Shown here: positions 45,302 through 54,586 of the stretch, piece by piece
How positions within the stretch are numbered: position 1 is the first letter of the stretch
Layout: the number at the start of each line of letters is the position of its first letter
Source: JAGDZR01 sp049115695
GTDB lineage: Bacteria; Bacteroidota; Bacteroidia; Cytophagales; Cyclobacteriaceae
Direction of reading: 5' to 3'
NCBI GenBank assembly: GCA_049115695.1
Contig: JAGDZR010000025.1
Location: forward strand, 1-64,000
Length of the DNA stretch: 64,000 nucleotides
Program-made: the position numbers and the translations under genes
Notes under the pieces: model-generated
Told to the model about the DNA's origin: nothing
Databases searched by the model: none
The model's input: only the letters and a program-made list of their open reading frames with translations

Positions 45302-46309
45302 ATGATAAGAATAAAAGAGGTATACGTGCGATGGATAGGAATATTTGCCTTATCCATCTTCGCAATATTTTTCGAAAAGAGTCATTATGCACCACTATCG
45401 TGGTATAAAATGTTTCTTGTTTCCGTGACGTTTTGTGGCGTGCTTTGGAATGGGTCATATTTCATCATCATCTACTTCCGAAAAAAATTTCCGGAGATTT
45501 CACAGACTGCCATCAGACTCACCTTGACTGTGTTTTTTGTCTCTGTATTCATGATCGTGGGTGCGATACCTATTCGACTAGTCTTTGGTTATATGGAATT
45601 GGATCAGATTTGTGACCTTTCAGAATATACTTCTCACATGTCTTTCAATTTTGGCAGTGCTGCATTTTTTGGGATGATATACGAGGCATCCTATTTCTTT
45701 CAGAAATGGAAAATTTCAGTACAACACAATGAGGAATTGAAAAATCAGCAGATCAGAACGCAATTTGGCGTTTTACAAAATCAAATGAGCCCGCACTTTT
45801 TATTCAATAGCCTCAATACATTGACTTCTTTGATTGCTGAAAATCCGCAATTGGCAATTGATTTTACCCAAAAATTATCAGAGGTATATAGGTACATCCT
45901 TCAGAACAAAACCAGCGAACTTGTTTCACTGAAAGAAGAATCAGATTTCGCTGAATCATATGTCTATCTGCTCAAGATGAGATACCCTGAAAACCTAACG
46001 ATTGAATTAGATTACGCCAAGGATGAACAATGGCATATTGCGCCCATGACCATTCAGATGTTGCTGGAAAATGCGATTAAGCATAATGTAGTTTCAGGTA
46101 AATTTCCATTGAAGGTAAGCGTTACAATAGCGTCGGATTATTTGGTAGTGTCTAATAAGGTGAGAAAAAAAACATCGCTGGAGACGTCAACCAAAACGGG
46201 ATTGGAGAATATTGAAAAGCGATATGAGCTGTTGTCAGACAGAAGAGTGAAGGTGGTTGATGGAGATAATTTTACAGTAAAAGTTCCACTCATTAAATTG
46301 ATTGAATGA
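45302..46309 (+). CDS. LytS/AgrC-type sensor histidine kinase
   Basis: A 335-residue membrane kinase. Four hydrophobic segments occupy residues ~10-135, then a short coiled linker. The His_kinase domain starts at about 150 and contains the phosphoacceptor His165 in QMSPHFLFNSLNTL, the hallmark of the LytS/YehU class. The ATP-binding part has MTIQMLLENAIKHNV (N box) and TGLENIEKRYELL (G-type box). Its stop overlaps the start of the response-regulator gene by four bases, so the two are a cognate pair. The signal is unknown. It is divergent from the TonB receptor gene. Confidence 0.88.
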   Translation: MIRIKEVYVRWIGIFALSIFAIFFEKSHYAPLSWYKMFLVSVTFCGVLWNGSYFIIIYFRKKFPEISQTAIRLTLTVFFVSVFMIVGAIPIRLVFGYMELDQICDLSEYTSHMSFNFGSAAFFGMIYEASYFFQKWKISVQHNEELKNQQIRTQFGVLQNQMSPHFLFNSLNTLTSLIAENPQLAIDFTQKLSEVYRYILQNKTSELVSLKEESDFAESYVYLLKMRYPENLTIELDYAKDEQWHIAPMTIQMLLENAIKHNVVSGKFPLKVSVTIASDYLVVSNKVRKKTSLETSTKTGLENIEKRYELLSDRRVKVVDGDNFTVKVPLIKLIE

Positions 46310-47070
46310 AAGTATTGATCATTGAGGATGAAGCACCAGCATTTCGAAGATTTGAAAAACTTCTGATCGAAATTGGAGACATTGAGATTTTGGAGGTACT
46401 GGGGAGTGTTACGGATTGTGTGGATTGGTTGGCTCAGCACCAGCAGCCAGATCTGATCTTTATGGACATTCAGCTGAATGATGGGATTAGTTTTGAAATA
46501 TTTGATCAGGTCGACATTAAAAGCCCTGTAGTATTTACCACTGCTTTTGATGAATACATGATGCGTGCTTTTAAAGTGAATAGCATTGATTATTTGCTCA
46601 AGCCAATCAATATTGATGAACTCAAATCAAGTATTGCAAAGTTTTATCAACTTAAGCAGAGCTTCTCTTCCAGTGATCAGCAAGTATTGATTCAGGATTT
46701 GGTAAAAGAAATTAGAAGTGAGAAACCTGCTTATAGAGATCGATTTTTAATTCGAATAGGAGATAAAATGCTGGCGGTTGAGACCAGCCAGATAAGCCAT
46801 ATTTACACGCAGAATGGTGTTGTGTATTTGAAAACAATGGAGGGGAAAAAGCACCTGATGGATCATTCACTTGAGGAGTTTGGTGAATGGCTCAATCCAT
46901 CTCAATTCTATCGTGCAAATCGACAGTTTATCGTCCATATAAAGGGAATTGAAATGGCTCATCGCTACCATAAAGGCAAACTTCTCGTCAGTTTAAAACA
47001 TGAAGATGAACCCATCACTGTTAGCGCAGAAAGGGCTTCAGTTTTTAAGGTATGGTTTGGAGGAGACTGA
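46306..47070 (+). CDS. LytTR-family response regulator
   Basis: A 254-residue regulator. The receiver domain is residues 1-~118, with acidic pocket EDEAP, phosphoacceptor Asp54 (LIFMDIQLND), and the Lys of YLLKPI (about 97). The LytTR DNA-binding domain is about 148-250 (DRFLIRIGDKMLAVETSQI, FYRANRQFIVHIKGIE). It is coupled by a 4-base overlap to the upstream kinase. LytTR proteins bind two direct repeats upstream of their targets; no such pair was confirmed here. The divergent TonB receptor gene is the nearest candidate target. Confidence 0.88.
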   Translation: MKVLIIEDEAPAFRRFEKLLIEIGDIEILEVLGSVTDCVDWLAQHQQPDLIFMDIQLNDGISFEIFDQVDIKSPVVFTTAFDEYMMRAFKVNSIDYLLKPINIDELKSSIAKFYQLKQSFSSSDQQVLIQDLVKEIRSEKPAYRDRFLIRIGDKMLAVETSQISHIYTQNGVVYLKTMEGKKHLMDHSLEEFGEWLNPSQFYRANRQFIVHIKGIEMAHRYHKGKLLVSLKHEDEPITVSAERASVFKVWFGGD

Positions 47071-47178
47071 AGTGAAAAACATTGTCAAAAATCATAGTTT
47101 TAAATCAAGCTTTCTGTTTCAATAACCTCGTTTGACAAGCCTGGATAGGCGATATTTACAAGACATTGAGTTTTGGAT

Positions 47179-47790
47179 ATGAGCGTATTTAGGTTGTTGT
47201 TTTTGCCTTTAGGAATGGTATTGCTATATAGTTTTTCAAGTTTAGCTGGTGTTGACGAATGGACCTTACGAAAAGACAAGGAAGGGATCAAAATATATAC
47301 GAGAGAAGCTGCCAATACCAATATCAAAGAAGTAAAGGCTGAGTTAACCATAACAGCTTCAATTGATGATATCACAAAGGCAATCATTGATGTAGAGAAC
47401 TATTCTAATTGGATGGAGAATATCCTTAACCCCAAGGTCCTAAAAAGAATAGGGGAGAACGGGTATTATCTCTATTATGAAATGGATGCTCCCTGGCCGA
47501 CGGATGACCGGGACATTGTAAACCTTACAACCATCACTCGGGACGATTCTGGTACAACTGTAATTTCCTCAAGCGCGAAACCCGATTACATTCCCAAAAA
47601 GAAAAGTGTAGTGCGGATTACACTATCGGAAGGGTCGTGGGAATTGAAACCACTTGATGGTGGTAAAGTGGAAATTACGCATGTGCTACTGGCAAGCCCT
47701 GGCGGGAACATTCCGGACTGGGTGATTAATATGTTTATCGTTAATCATCCATTTGAGACACATTTGAATCTAAAAAATATGTTGGAGTAG
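47179..47790 (+). CDS. Exported START-domain lipid-binding protein
   Basis: ATG 47179 gives a 203-residue protein with a signal peptide (about 1-23); a TTG two codons earlier is less likely. The rest is one START/SRPBCC domain (WTLRKDKEGIKIYTREA, YYEMDAPWPTDDRDIVNLTT, and the C-terminal helix around VNHPFETHLNLKNML). START domains hold a hydrophobic ligand such as a lipid or sterol in a deep pocket. Bacterial exported versions are uncharacterised. It stands alone, 108 bases after the response-regulator gene. Confidence 0.8.
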   Translation: MSVFRLLFLPLGMVLLYSFSSLAGVDEWTLRKDKEGIKIYTREAANTNIKEVKAELTITASIDDITKAIIDVENYSNWMENILNPKVLKRIGENGYYLYYEMDAPWPTDDRDIVNLTTITRDDSGTTVISSSAKPDYIPKKKSVVRITLSEGSWELKPLDGGKVEITHVLLASPGGNIPDWVINMFIVNHPFETHLNLKNMLE

Positions 47791-47888
47791 CGGTAGTTAG
47801 CTTTGCATAACTTTCGTTATATGTTGATTAATTGGTAGAAAAATTCATTGGACTTCTACATACTTGAAGACCATTAACTACCACTGTT

Positions 47889-48248
47889 TCAATCTTTGGT
47901 AACATATTCAACAGCTTCCTCAATCGTGTCAAAAGGAACGAGTACTTTGGATCCTGAAAAGGAATTGTAGCCTTGTAGTAATATTTTTTTTATGCCGGTA
48001 ACGCCTAATATGGCACCTTTGATCATCAGATGTTTGGTGTCGTCTCTGAATCGATTGGCAGCCACCATAAATTTAGTAGTTGTGTAAGAGCCAGTAACGT
48101 CTACAATCAGTCTAAACTCTTTATTTTCCTTGAGAATTCGTTACAGCTCTACATTGATCACCTCGGCCATTTCCGTATCCTTAGTATTACTATGATCAGC
48201 ATGGAGAATTTCCTTGCCATTTCTAACAATATGATGTATTTGAGACAT
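47889..48248 (-). pseudogene. Small STAS/SpoIIAA-like gene broken by one in-frame stop
   Basis: From ATG 48248 the minus strand reads MSQIHHIVRNGKEILHAD and so on for 35 codons, then TAA (48143-48141), then continues in the same frame for 83 codons (RILKENKEFRLIVDVTGSYT and on, ending in EAVEYVTKD and TGA at 47891-47889). The two halves join smoothly as one 119-residue protein. A single base change from CAA, GAA or AAA would make this stop. FRLIVDVTGSYTTTKFMVAANRF has the look of a small STAS/SpoIIAA-like domain; that family call is tentative. No frameshift is present, so the damage is recent or the stop is read through. Confidence 0.75.
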
Positions 48249-48325
48249 GATAGTAGCGTTTGGTGGTAACTAATATACTAAAGTCATCTTGATCCATCAA
48301 AACAGTTTTTTATAAAGTAAGAGAC

Positions 48326-48356
48326 AAAAAAAACCGGCTCTTGATTTAAGAGCCGG
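48326..48356 (-). terminator. Strong terminator of the PPDK transcript
   Basis: On the minus strand, CCGGCTCTT, loop AAATC, AAGAGCCGG makes a perfect 9-bp G+C-rich stem (48334-48356), followed by a run of eight T (48326-48333). It starts 13 bases after the PPDK stop codon. It ends the PPDK message and perhaps the message coming from the hydrogenase operon. Confidence 0.9.
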
Positions 48357-48368
48357 CTGGATGTTCAC

Positions 48369-51110
48369 TTAGGAATGTACTTCCATATTTGCTTTGGCAG
48401 CAGCTACTTTTGCGATGGGTACACGATAAGGAGAACAGCTCACATAGTTCATCCCTGCAATGTGACAGAACTCAACAGAACGTGGCTCACCACCATGCTC
48501 GCCACAGATTCCTACAGAGAGTTTTGGTTGTGTCATACGTCCTTTTTGTATTCCCATATTCACTAACTGACCAACTCCTTCCTGGTCTAATACCTGGAAT
48601 GGATCGTCATTCAATAATCCTTTGTCAAGGTAGATAGGTAGGAATTTTCCAGCGTCATCTCGTGAATACCCAAACGTCATCTGGGTCAAATCATTCGTGC
48701 CAAATGAGAAGAAATCTGCATGTTTAGCGATCTTATCTGCTATCAGGCAAGCTCTGGGCACTTCGATCATCGTACCGATGCGATAATCGATCTGATCATG
48801 TCTATCTATGAAGATATTCTTAATAGTTTCTCTAACAATGTCCACTTGCATTTTGAATTCTTCGACAGTGCCTGTCAGCGGAATCATGATTTCCGGCTTG
48901 GTAGTTACACCTCTGTCCTTGAGGTTCAAGGCAGCTTCGATGATTGCACGAGCTTGCATTTGAGTGATTTCAGGATATGTATTGCCTAACCTGCAACCTC
49001 GATGACCCAACATTGGATTAAGCTCACTGAGATCCTCTATCTTTTGTCGGATAGTGTCAAGTGAAATGTTCAATGCATGAGCCAATTCCTTTTGTGAGGA
49101 TATTTCATGAGGAAGGAATTCATGAAGGGGAGGATCAAGTAATCGAATAGTAACTGGGAATCCTGCCATCACTTCCAAAATACCTTCAAAGTCTGATCGC
49201 TGCATGGGCAGCAGCTTGTCAAGGGCGATCTTTCTACCTGTTTCATCATCAGCCAGGATCATCTCGCGCATGTTCATGATTCGATCTTCCTCAAAGAACA
49301 TATGTTCAGTACGACAAAGACCTACTCCTTCCGCTCCAAATTCGCGTGCAATCCTGGCTGTTTCAGGTGTATCAGCATTAGCATGAATTTTCATTTTGGC
49401 ATGCTTGTCGGCTAATTCAATAAGGCGACCAAAATTGCCTGTAAGCTCAGCGTCTTTTGTTTTTATACATTCGTTGTAAACATAACCCGTTGAGCCATTG
49501 ATGGATATCCAGTCACCTTCTTTCAAAGTGAGTTGATCAATAGCAACTGTCTTTTTCTCATAATTTATCTTTAGACTTCCAGCACCTGAAATGCAGCATT
49601 TACCCATTCCTCGTGCTACAACTGCAGCATGAGATGTCATTCCTCCACGAGCTGTAAGAATTCCTCTAGCGGCATCCATTCCAGCCAGGTCTTCTGGAGA
49701 AGTTTCAACTCTTACCAGAATCACATCCTTTCCCTTTGCATTCCATTGAGTTGCATCGTCAGATTGGAAGACTATCTGACCTGTCGCGGCACCTGGTGAA
49801 GCAGGTAGTCCTTTGGCAATTGGTGTTGCATTTGCCAAGGCATCATGATCGAAAATGGGGTGTAACAATTCATCAACCTTGTTTGGGTCAATACGCTTAA
49901 GTAATGTGGCTTCATCAATCGTGCCCTCATCCAGCATTTCCATGCCGATTCGAACCATTGCCTCACCAGTCCGCTTTCCATTTCGTGTTTGCAAAATCCA
50001 GAGTTTCTCCTCCTGAATAGTGAATTCCAAGTCCTGCATATCCCTGAAATGATCTTCTAGGATGTGTTCGATTTTTAATAATTCTTTATATGCCTCAGGC
50101 ATATATTCTTCCAGCGAAGTATAGCTTTTCTTTCGTTCGTCTTCAGATACATTAGCCAAATTTGCCCAGCGCTGTGATCCCTCTAGTGTGATTTGGTGTG
50201 GCGTCCTAATGCCTGCCACTACATCTTCACCCTGAGCATCAATCAGGTATTCACCATTGAATATATTTTCTCCAGTCGCAGCATCTCGCGTAAACGCTAC
50301 ACCTGAAGCAGAGCGGTTTCCCATATTGCCATAAACCATGGCCTGGACATTGACGGCTGTTCCCCATTCTTCAGGAATGCTATTGAGCTTGCGGTAGACT
50401 ATCGCTCTTGGCGTGTGCCAACTTTCAAATACAGCGATGATAGAGTTCCAAAGCTGCTCACCGGGATCTTGAGGGAAATCAAGACCAGTTAATTCCTTTA
50501 TTCTATTTTTAAACACTACAGTGATATCGATCAAGTCTGCTGTACTAAGCTCCTGATCAGTTTTTACACCTCGAGATTCCTTGATGTTTTCAAGTATTTC
50601 TTCAAATACGTCTTGATCGTTGAGCACATATCTGTTTACTTTCATGACCACATCTCCATACATCTGTATGAACCTGCGGTAGGAGTCCCAGGCAAAGTGA
50701 GGTTTTCCTGATTTTTCGGCAAGACCTTCTACTACATCATCATTCAATCCAATGTCCAAAACAGTGTCCATCATGCCAGGCATTGAATCTCTGGCTCCAG
50801 AGCGTACAGACAGTAGTAGTGGGTTGTTACGATCACCGAAGATTGCACCCATTCTCTCTTCTATGAATTGTACCCCGGCACGTACTTCCGGTCTGAGGAT
50901 GAGCTTTACATTCTCTTTACCCAACTCATGATATTCTGTACAAACATCCGTTGTAATAGTAAAGCCTGATGGTACGGGAAGACCAATCCGACTCATTTCG
51001 GCTAGATTGGCACCTTTACCACCTAACAAAGGTTTCATACTTGATTTACCATCAGCAGTTCCATTGCCAAATAGGTAAACACGTTTGGTGTTAATTTCAG
51101 CTGTTGCCAT
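48369..51110 (-). CDS. ppdK: Pyruvate, phosphate dikinase
   Basis: The start is ATG 51110 (913 residues), since the upstream extension begins with GTG and is Asn-rich. The N-terminal nucleotide-binding domain has GGKGANLAEMSRIGLPVPSG and FTRDAATGEN. The phosphohistidine domain has GGMTSHAAVVARGMGK with the swivelling His (about residue 455). The C-terminal PEP/pyruvate TIM-barrel has RTEHMFFE and GHRGCRLG, with SFGTNDLTQMTFGYSRDD and SVGICGEHGGE at the end. It interconverts pyruvate, ATP and Pi with PEP, AMP and PPi for gluconeogenesis or PPi-based glycolysis. It starts only 61 bases after the hydrogenase protease gene, with no strong terminator between, so partial co-transcription is possible. 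Confidence 0.95.
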   Translation of the reverse strand: MATAEINTKRVYLFGNGTADGKSSMKPLLGGKGANLAEMSRIGLPVPSGFTITTDVCTEYHELGKENVKLILRPEVRAGVQFIEERMGAIFGDRNNPLLLSVRSGARDSMPGMMDTVLDIGLNDDVVEGLAEKSGKPHFAWDSYRRFIQMYGDVVMKVNRYVLNDQDVFEEILENIKESRGVKTDQELSTADLIDITVVFKNRIKELTGLDFPQDPGEQLWNSIIAVFESWHTPRAIVYRKLNSIPEEWGTAVNVQAMVYGNMGNRSASGVAFTRDAATGENIFNGEYLIDAQGEDVVAGIRTPHQITLEGSQRWANLANVSEDERKKSYTSLEEYMPEAYKELLKIEHILEDHFRDMQDLEFTIQEEKLWILQTRNGKRTGEAMVRIGMEMLDEGTIDEATLLKRIDPNKVDELLHPIFDHDALANATPIAKGLPASPGAATGQIVFQSDDATQWNAKGKDVILVRVETSPEDLAGMDAARGILTARGGMTSHAAVVARGMGKCCISGAGSLKINYEKKTVAIDQLTLKEGDWISINGSTGYVYNECIKTKDAELTGNFGRLIELADKHAKMKIHANADTPETARIAREFGAEGVGLCRTEHMFFEEDRIMNMREMILADDETGRKIALDKLLPMQRSDFEGILEVMAGFPVTIRLLDPPLHEFLPHEISSQKELAHALNISLDTIRQKIEDLSELNPMLGHRGCRLGNTYPEITQMQARAIIEAALNLKDRGVTTKPEIMIPLTGTVEEFKMQVDIVRETIKNIFIDRHDQIDYRIGTMIEVPRACLIADKIAKHADFFSFGTNDLTQMTFGYSRDDAGKFLPIYLDKGLLNDDPFQVLDQEGVGQLVNMGIQKGRMTQPKLSVGICGEHGGEPRSVEFCHIAGMNYVSCSPYRVPIAKVAAAKANMEVHS

Positions 51111-51171
51111 AATATTATTGTTATTCAAATTCACTCATTAAACTAATTTGAGATTTCATATAAAAACATGA

Positions 51172-51669
51172 TCATTTATCAATACAGTCATGATTTTTGT
51201 TGTTTTTATTAATTATTTCAGGACCGATTACGTAATGCTTTATTTGACTGATAAAAGATGACGTTTGATTGATCAGTTCTTCACTCATTGGAGCCCCGAG
51301 GCACCAATATTTTCCAACTATTCCGAACAGTGCTATTCGATCAGGCAGGAGGTCGAGAACCTCAGATATATCAAGCGACTGTTTAATACTAAATCCATGA
51401 GAGCTGACCATTTTCTCATAGGATAACGATGTGGCATCAAACAGTTGAATAATGGTGCCCGGGGCTTTATCCTGACAAACCAAGCTATCTATTACAACAA
51501 CATTTCGATTTTTCCACAAGTAGGGTACTGATGAGAAATCATTCGTGAGTTCTTTATAATCCGCAATGTTGGGGTACTGGGCCTTCATTGAGGTAACTAC
51601 AGCATATCCAAAGGCGTCATCACCTCGCAAGGGATTGCCTACTCCGATAATCAATGGTTTATTGTTCAC
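51172..51669 (-). CDS. [NiFe] hydrogenase maturation protease
   Basis: A 165-residue endopeptidase of the HyaD/HybD/HycI family. GVGNPLRGDDAFGYAV at residues ~9-24 is the family signature with the nickel-binding Asp, and the second metal ligands are expected in VVVIDSL (Asp) and MVSSHGFSI (His). It removes the short C-terminal peptide of the hydrogenase large subunit after nickel is inserted, which locks the active site. It overlaps the end of hydA by 11 bases and is the last gene of the hydrogenase operon. The name HyaD or HydD-type is avoided here because subfamily assignment needs a tree. Confidence 0.9.
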   Translation of the reverse strand: MNNKPLIIGVGNPLRGDDAFGYAVVTSMKAQYPNIADYKELTNDFSSVPYLWKNRNVVVIDSLVCQDKAPGTIIQLFDATSLSYEKMVSSHGFSIKQSLDISEVLDLLPDRIALFGIVGKYWCLGAPMSEELINQTSSFISQIKHYVIGPEIINKNNKNHDCIDK

Positions 51670-52954
51670 GGTCTATGTCTAGTTTTAAAAAATGCGTTGA
51701 ACATGAAATACAGGGATCGTAGTTTCTAATGGACTGTTCACATTTTTCAGTGAGCAATTCATCGTTGAGGTGATGAAATTTTTCAACCAATCTTCTTAGG
51801 TCATCTTCGATAATCCTTTGATTGTGACTTGTCGGAGCAACAATTCTGGCATTTTTGACAATGCCTGCTTTGTCTGTTTCATAGCGATGAAAAAGAATTC
51901 CTCTGGGTGCCTCTGTTGCTGCCATTCCCAGACCAGCATTAGGGAGCACTTCATCATCAAAGGCTTCAGGGGCGACATAATCGTCAATAATGCGAATGGC
52001 TTCACCACATGCGTAGAATGTCTCCAACATGCGAATGAGTATGCTTTTAAAAGGATTTTTGCAACCGGGGTTCAGATGAATTTCATTAGCCAATGATTGT
52101 GCCTCTTCGGATAATAGATCCGCATTGAGGTAATATCTGGCCAAGGGGCCTGTGAACACAACCCTGTTTTTGTCAAGCACGGTGTGAAGGGTGGTGCTGT
52201 AATGCATATGTTCTTCTGTAAAGTGTTTTTCGTATGCATCCACTTCAATATTGAGCCCATGACTGGACATTATCCGACCTTCATTCATTGGGTATTCTCT
52301 ATCATTCCTGAGTGACAGGAACTCATAGTCATGTTCAAAGTCAGGGAATTCCAAACCAGACATCCAATTTGCTGCCGCATGAGCTATTTCCTGTGCTCGA
52401 CCTAGTCGGATTCTTAGTGCTTCAAATTCTTGTTCATGCGGGTAGCGATAGAAGCCACCGACTTTTACATTTATAGGGTGAATTTCCCGGCCCCCGAGTA
52501 TATTGACAATATCATTGCCCACTTTTTTAAGAAATAGGGCTTTTTCAACCCAATCTCTATGATCCTTTGCCATAGCGATGGCATCTGGATATCCAAGGAA
52601 ATCCGGAGCATGGAGCATAAAAGTATGAAGGGCATGGCTCTCAATCCATTCACCGCAGTAAAGTAGTCTTCTGAGATTTCGGGTTGTTGGGTGAGCAGTG
52701 TAATTGGAGATTTTTTCGAGTGCGTGTACCGAACTCATCTGATAGGCCACTGGGCATATTCCACAAATTCGAGCCGTAATATCAGGGACTTCTTTGTAGG
52801 ATCTTCCTTGCAGAAAACCTTCAAAGAATCGAGGAGGTTCAAATATTTTCAGTTTAGATTGCTCAACATGTCCATCCTTAAGTTTCACATAAAATGATCC
52901 TTCTCCCTCGACTCTTGCGATATAGTCAAATTTGATAGTTCTAGTTTCGCTCAT
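51659..52954 (-). CDS. hydA: Group 3b [NiFe] hydrogenase large subunit (sulfhydrogenase alpha)
   Basis: The start is ATG 52954 (MSETRTIKFDYIARVEGEGS), giving 431 residues, the usual group 3b length; the frame continues upstream only inside hydD. The NiFe centre is bound by L1 RICGICPVAYQMSSVHALE (Cys64, Cys67) and L2 DPCISCSTH (Cys415, Cys418, His421). The 10 residues after His421 (FLKLDIDREQ) are the peptide expected to be removed by the protease encoded next. The L1 form CGICPVAYQMS is typical of group 3b NADP-linked bidirectional hydrogenases/sulfhydrogenases. It overlaps hydD by 14 bases and the protease gene by 11. Cytoplasmic: no signal peptide. Confidence 0.94.
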   Translation of the reverse strand: MSETRTIKFDYIARVEGEGSFYVKLKDGHVEQSKLKIFEPPRFFEGFLQGRSYKEVPDITARICGICPVAYQMSSVHALEKISNYTAHPTTRNLRRLLYCGEWIESHALHTFMLHAPDFLGYPDAIAMAKDHRDWVEKALFLKKVGNDIVNILGGREIHPINVKVGGFYRYPHEQEFEALRIRLGRAQEIAHAAANWMSGLEFPDFEHDYEFLSLRNDREYPMNEGRIMSSHGLNIEVDAYEKHFTEEHMHYSTTLHTVLDKNRVVFTGPLARYYLNADLLSEEAQSLANEIHLNPGCKNPFKSILIRMLETFYACGEAIRIIDDYVAPEAFDDEVLPNAGLGMAATEAPRGILFHRYETDKAGIVKNARIVAPTSHNQRIIEDDLRRLVEKFHHLNDELLTEKCEQSIRNYDPCISCSTHFLKLDIDREQ

Positions 52955-53714
52955 GATTGTTGCTTTCATTGGCAAATGGTTCGGCAGCCGCATTGTAGCT
53001 CCGAAAAAGCCGCATAATTTCATCATCATCAATCCCGATTGCTGCAAAATGTTTGGCAAGAGATGCTGTGTTGACCTGCTCTTTTGGGCCATAGCAACCG
53101 AAGCATCCCCGATAATAATGTGGGCAAAGTGCATTGCATCCCGCCTGGGTTATTGGGCCAAGGCAAGGCGATTGTTCTGTCACCGCAAGGCAAATATTTC
53201 CAGCTTGTTTGCACTCAAAGCAGACACTGTAGTCAGGGATATTAGGTCGTTTTCCATTGAGTAATGACGCGAGTACTTCTAAGAGTTGATGCTTATTAAT
53301 TGGGCATCCCCTGAGTTCCATATCTATCGGGATATGATCTGAGATAGGAGTAGAGGTCTCTAAGGTTTCAATGTACTTGGGTTGGGCATAAACTGCTTTT
53401 ACATATTGTGAAACATTGAGATAATTACGTAAAGCTTGAATGCCACCAGCTGTGGCGCAAGCACCAATGCTGATCAGGAAGTGAGAATTTTTTCTGATTT
53501 CGAGTATTCTTATGGCATCATGCGGTGTTGTAATTGATCCTTCAACCAGCGAGATGTCATATGGTCCAGGCAATACCGTTTTGCTGGCTTCCGGAAAGTA
53601 TGCGATTTCTACCTGGTCCGCCAGAATTAGTAACTCGTCTTCACAGTCCAGAATGCTTAGCTGACAACCATCGCAAGAAGCAAATTTCCATACAGCAAGT
53701 TTCTTTTTATTCAT
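52941..53714 (-). CDS. hydD: Group 3b hydrogenase small subunit (sulfhydrogenase delta)
   Basis: A 257-residue small subunit without Tat signal, as expected for a cytoplasmic enzyme. FASCDGCQLS (Cys14, Cys17) starts the proximal [4Fe-4S] site, completed by SIGACATAGG and the Cys of ELRGCPIN. The second half carries the other cluster ligands: VCFECKQAGNICLAV, SPCLGPITQAGCNALCP and GCFGCYGP. It carries electrons between the NiFe site in HydA and the flavin/Fe-S subunits HydG and HydB. It overlaps hydG by four bases and hydA by 14. Confidence 0.93.
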   Translation of the reverse strand: MNKKKLAVWKFASCDGCQLSILDCEDELLILADQVEIAYFPEASKTVLPGPYDISLVEGSITTPHDAIRILEIRKNSHFLISIGACATAGGIQALRNYLNVSQYVKAVYAQPKYIETLETSTPISDHIPIDMELRGCPINKHQLLEVLASLLNGKRPNIPDYSVCFECKQAGNICLAVTEQSPCLGPITQAGCNALCPHYYRGCFGCYGPKEQVNTASLAKHFAAIGIDDDEIMRLFRSYNAAAEPFANESNNHERN

Positions 53715-54586
53715 ATTCCACGGATGTTGAGGTATTGCTGGAGTTTGGGGTAAGAAAAGACCGGGCCATCCTTACAGATGAAATATGGACCGAATTGGCA
53801 GTGCCCGCAATGTCCAACAGCACATTTCATATTTCGCTCCATAGAGAGATGAATTTGATCTTCAGGAATTCCGGCATCAAGGAGAGAGTAGGCGCCATAG
53901 CGCATCATGACTTCAGGGCCGCAAACGAAAGCAACAGTATTCAATGGATCGAATGTAGCTTTTTCGATTAGCGAGGTGACAACACCAACATTGCCTCTCC
54001 AGTTTGAGAATGTATGATCCACTGTAACCTGAAAGTTGATAGATGTATCTGACTGTAGGGAAATAATGTCTTTGTGGAAAAACAGGCTCTCAGGATCTCG
54101 TGTGCCATACAGGAAATTGACTTCCCCGAAATTTTCACGATGAGAGGCGATTTTCTGAATCATTGGTCTTAGCGGTGCAAAACCGACACCTCCTGCCATG
54201 ATCAAAACATCTTTGAACAGGGCTTCTTCTATCGGCCAGGTAGTTCCGAATGGTCCTCTGACACCCAATTGATCTCCGATGTTTAACTGACAGATGGCGT
54301 TTGATACAGCCCCAACTCCTTGAATGGTATGTACAAGAGTGGGGTGGTCGTCAAGGCTACTAACAGAAATGGGTATTTCACCAACCCCATAGGTATATAG
54401 CATATTGAATTGACCGGGAGCAATAGCTTCAATTGTTGCTGTTCCTACTGGTTCCAATGAAATCGTAACCAGATTTTTGTTTTCCAACCATTTATTTTGA
54501 ACCCGATATGGGATTGAAACCCAATCACAGGGAATGGAAGTAGAGGGCTGGAGTTTTAGCGTTTCAGATTGGGGAACTATAAACAT
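53711..54586 (-). CDS. hydG: Hydrogenase FAD/NAD(P)-binding subunit (sulfhydrogenase gamma)
   Basis: A 291-residue protein of the ferredoxin-NADP reductase fold. FAD is bound by the beta-barrel (residues ~20-105; IPISVSS in the RxYS-type position). NAD(P) is bound by the second domain (about 110-240; IMAGGVGFAPLRPMI and VAFVCGPEVMMRYG). A C-terminal [2Fe-2S] site has MKCAVGHCGHCQFGP plus YFICKDGP. It transfers electrons between NAD(P)H and the Fe-S chain. It overlaps the preceding CNB-domain gene by 23 bases, an unusually long overlap that suggests coupled translation. Confidence 0.92.
   Translation of the reverse strand: MFIVPQSETLKLQPSTSIPCDWVSIPYRVQNKWLENKNLVTISLEPVGTATIEAIAPGQFNMLYTYGVGEIPISVSSLDDHPTLVHTIQGVGAVSNAICQLNIGDQLGVRGPFGTTWPIEEALFKDVLIMAGGVGFAPLRPMIQKIASHRENFGEVNFLYGTRDPESLFFHKDIISLQSDTSINFQVTVDHTFSNWRGNVGVVTSLIEKATFDPLNTVAFVCGPEVMMRYGAYSLLDAGIPEDQIHLSMERNMKCAVGHCGHCQFGPYFICKDGPVFSYPKLQQYLNIRGI

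Noticed and set aside
48030..48269. 79-codon plus-strand frame opposite the broken STAS-like gene
   Set aside because: The minus strand gives a sensible protein with one stop, while the plus frame is a shadow with no start signal.
52955..53134. Longer N-terminus for HydA beginning at 53134
   Set aside because: The extra 60 residues lie inside hydD in another frame, and the family start MSETRTIKFDYIARVEGEG is at 52954.
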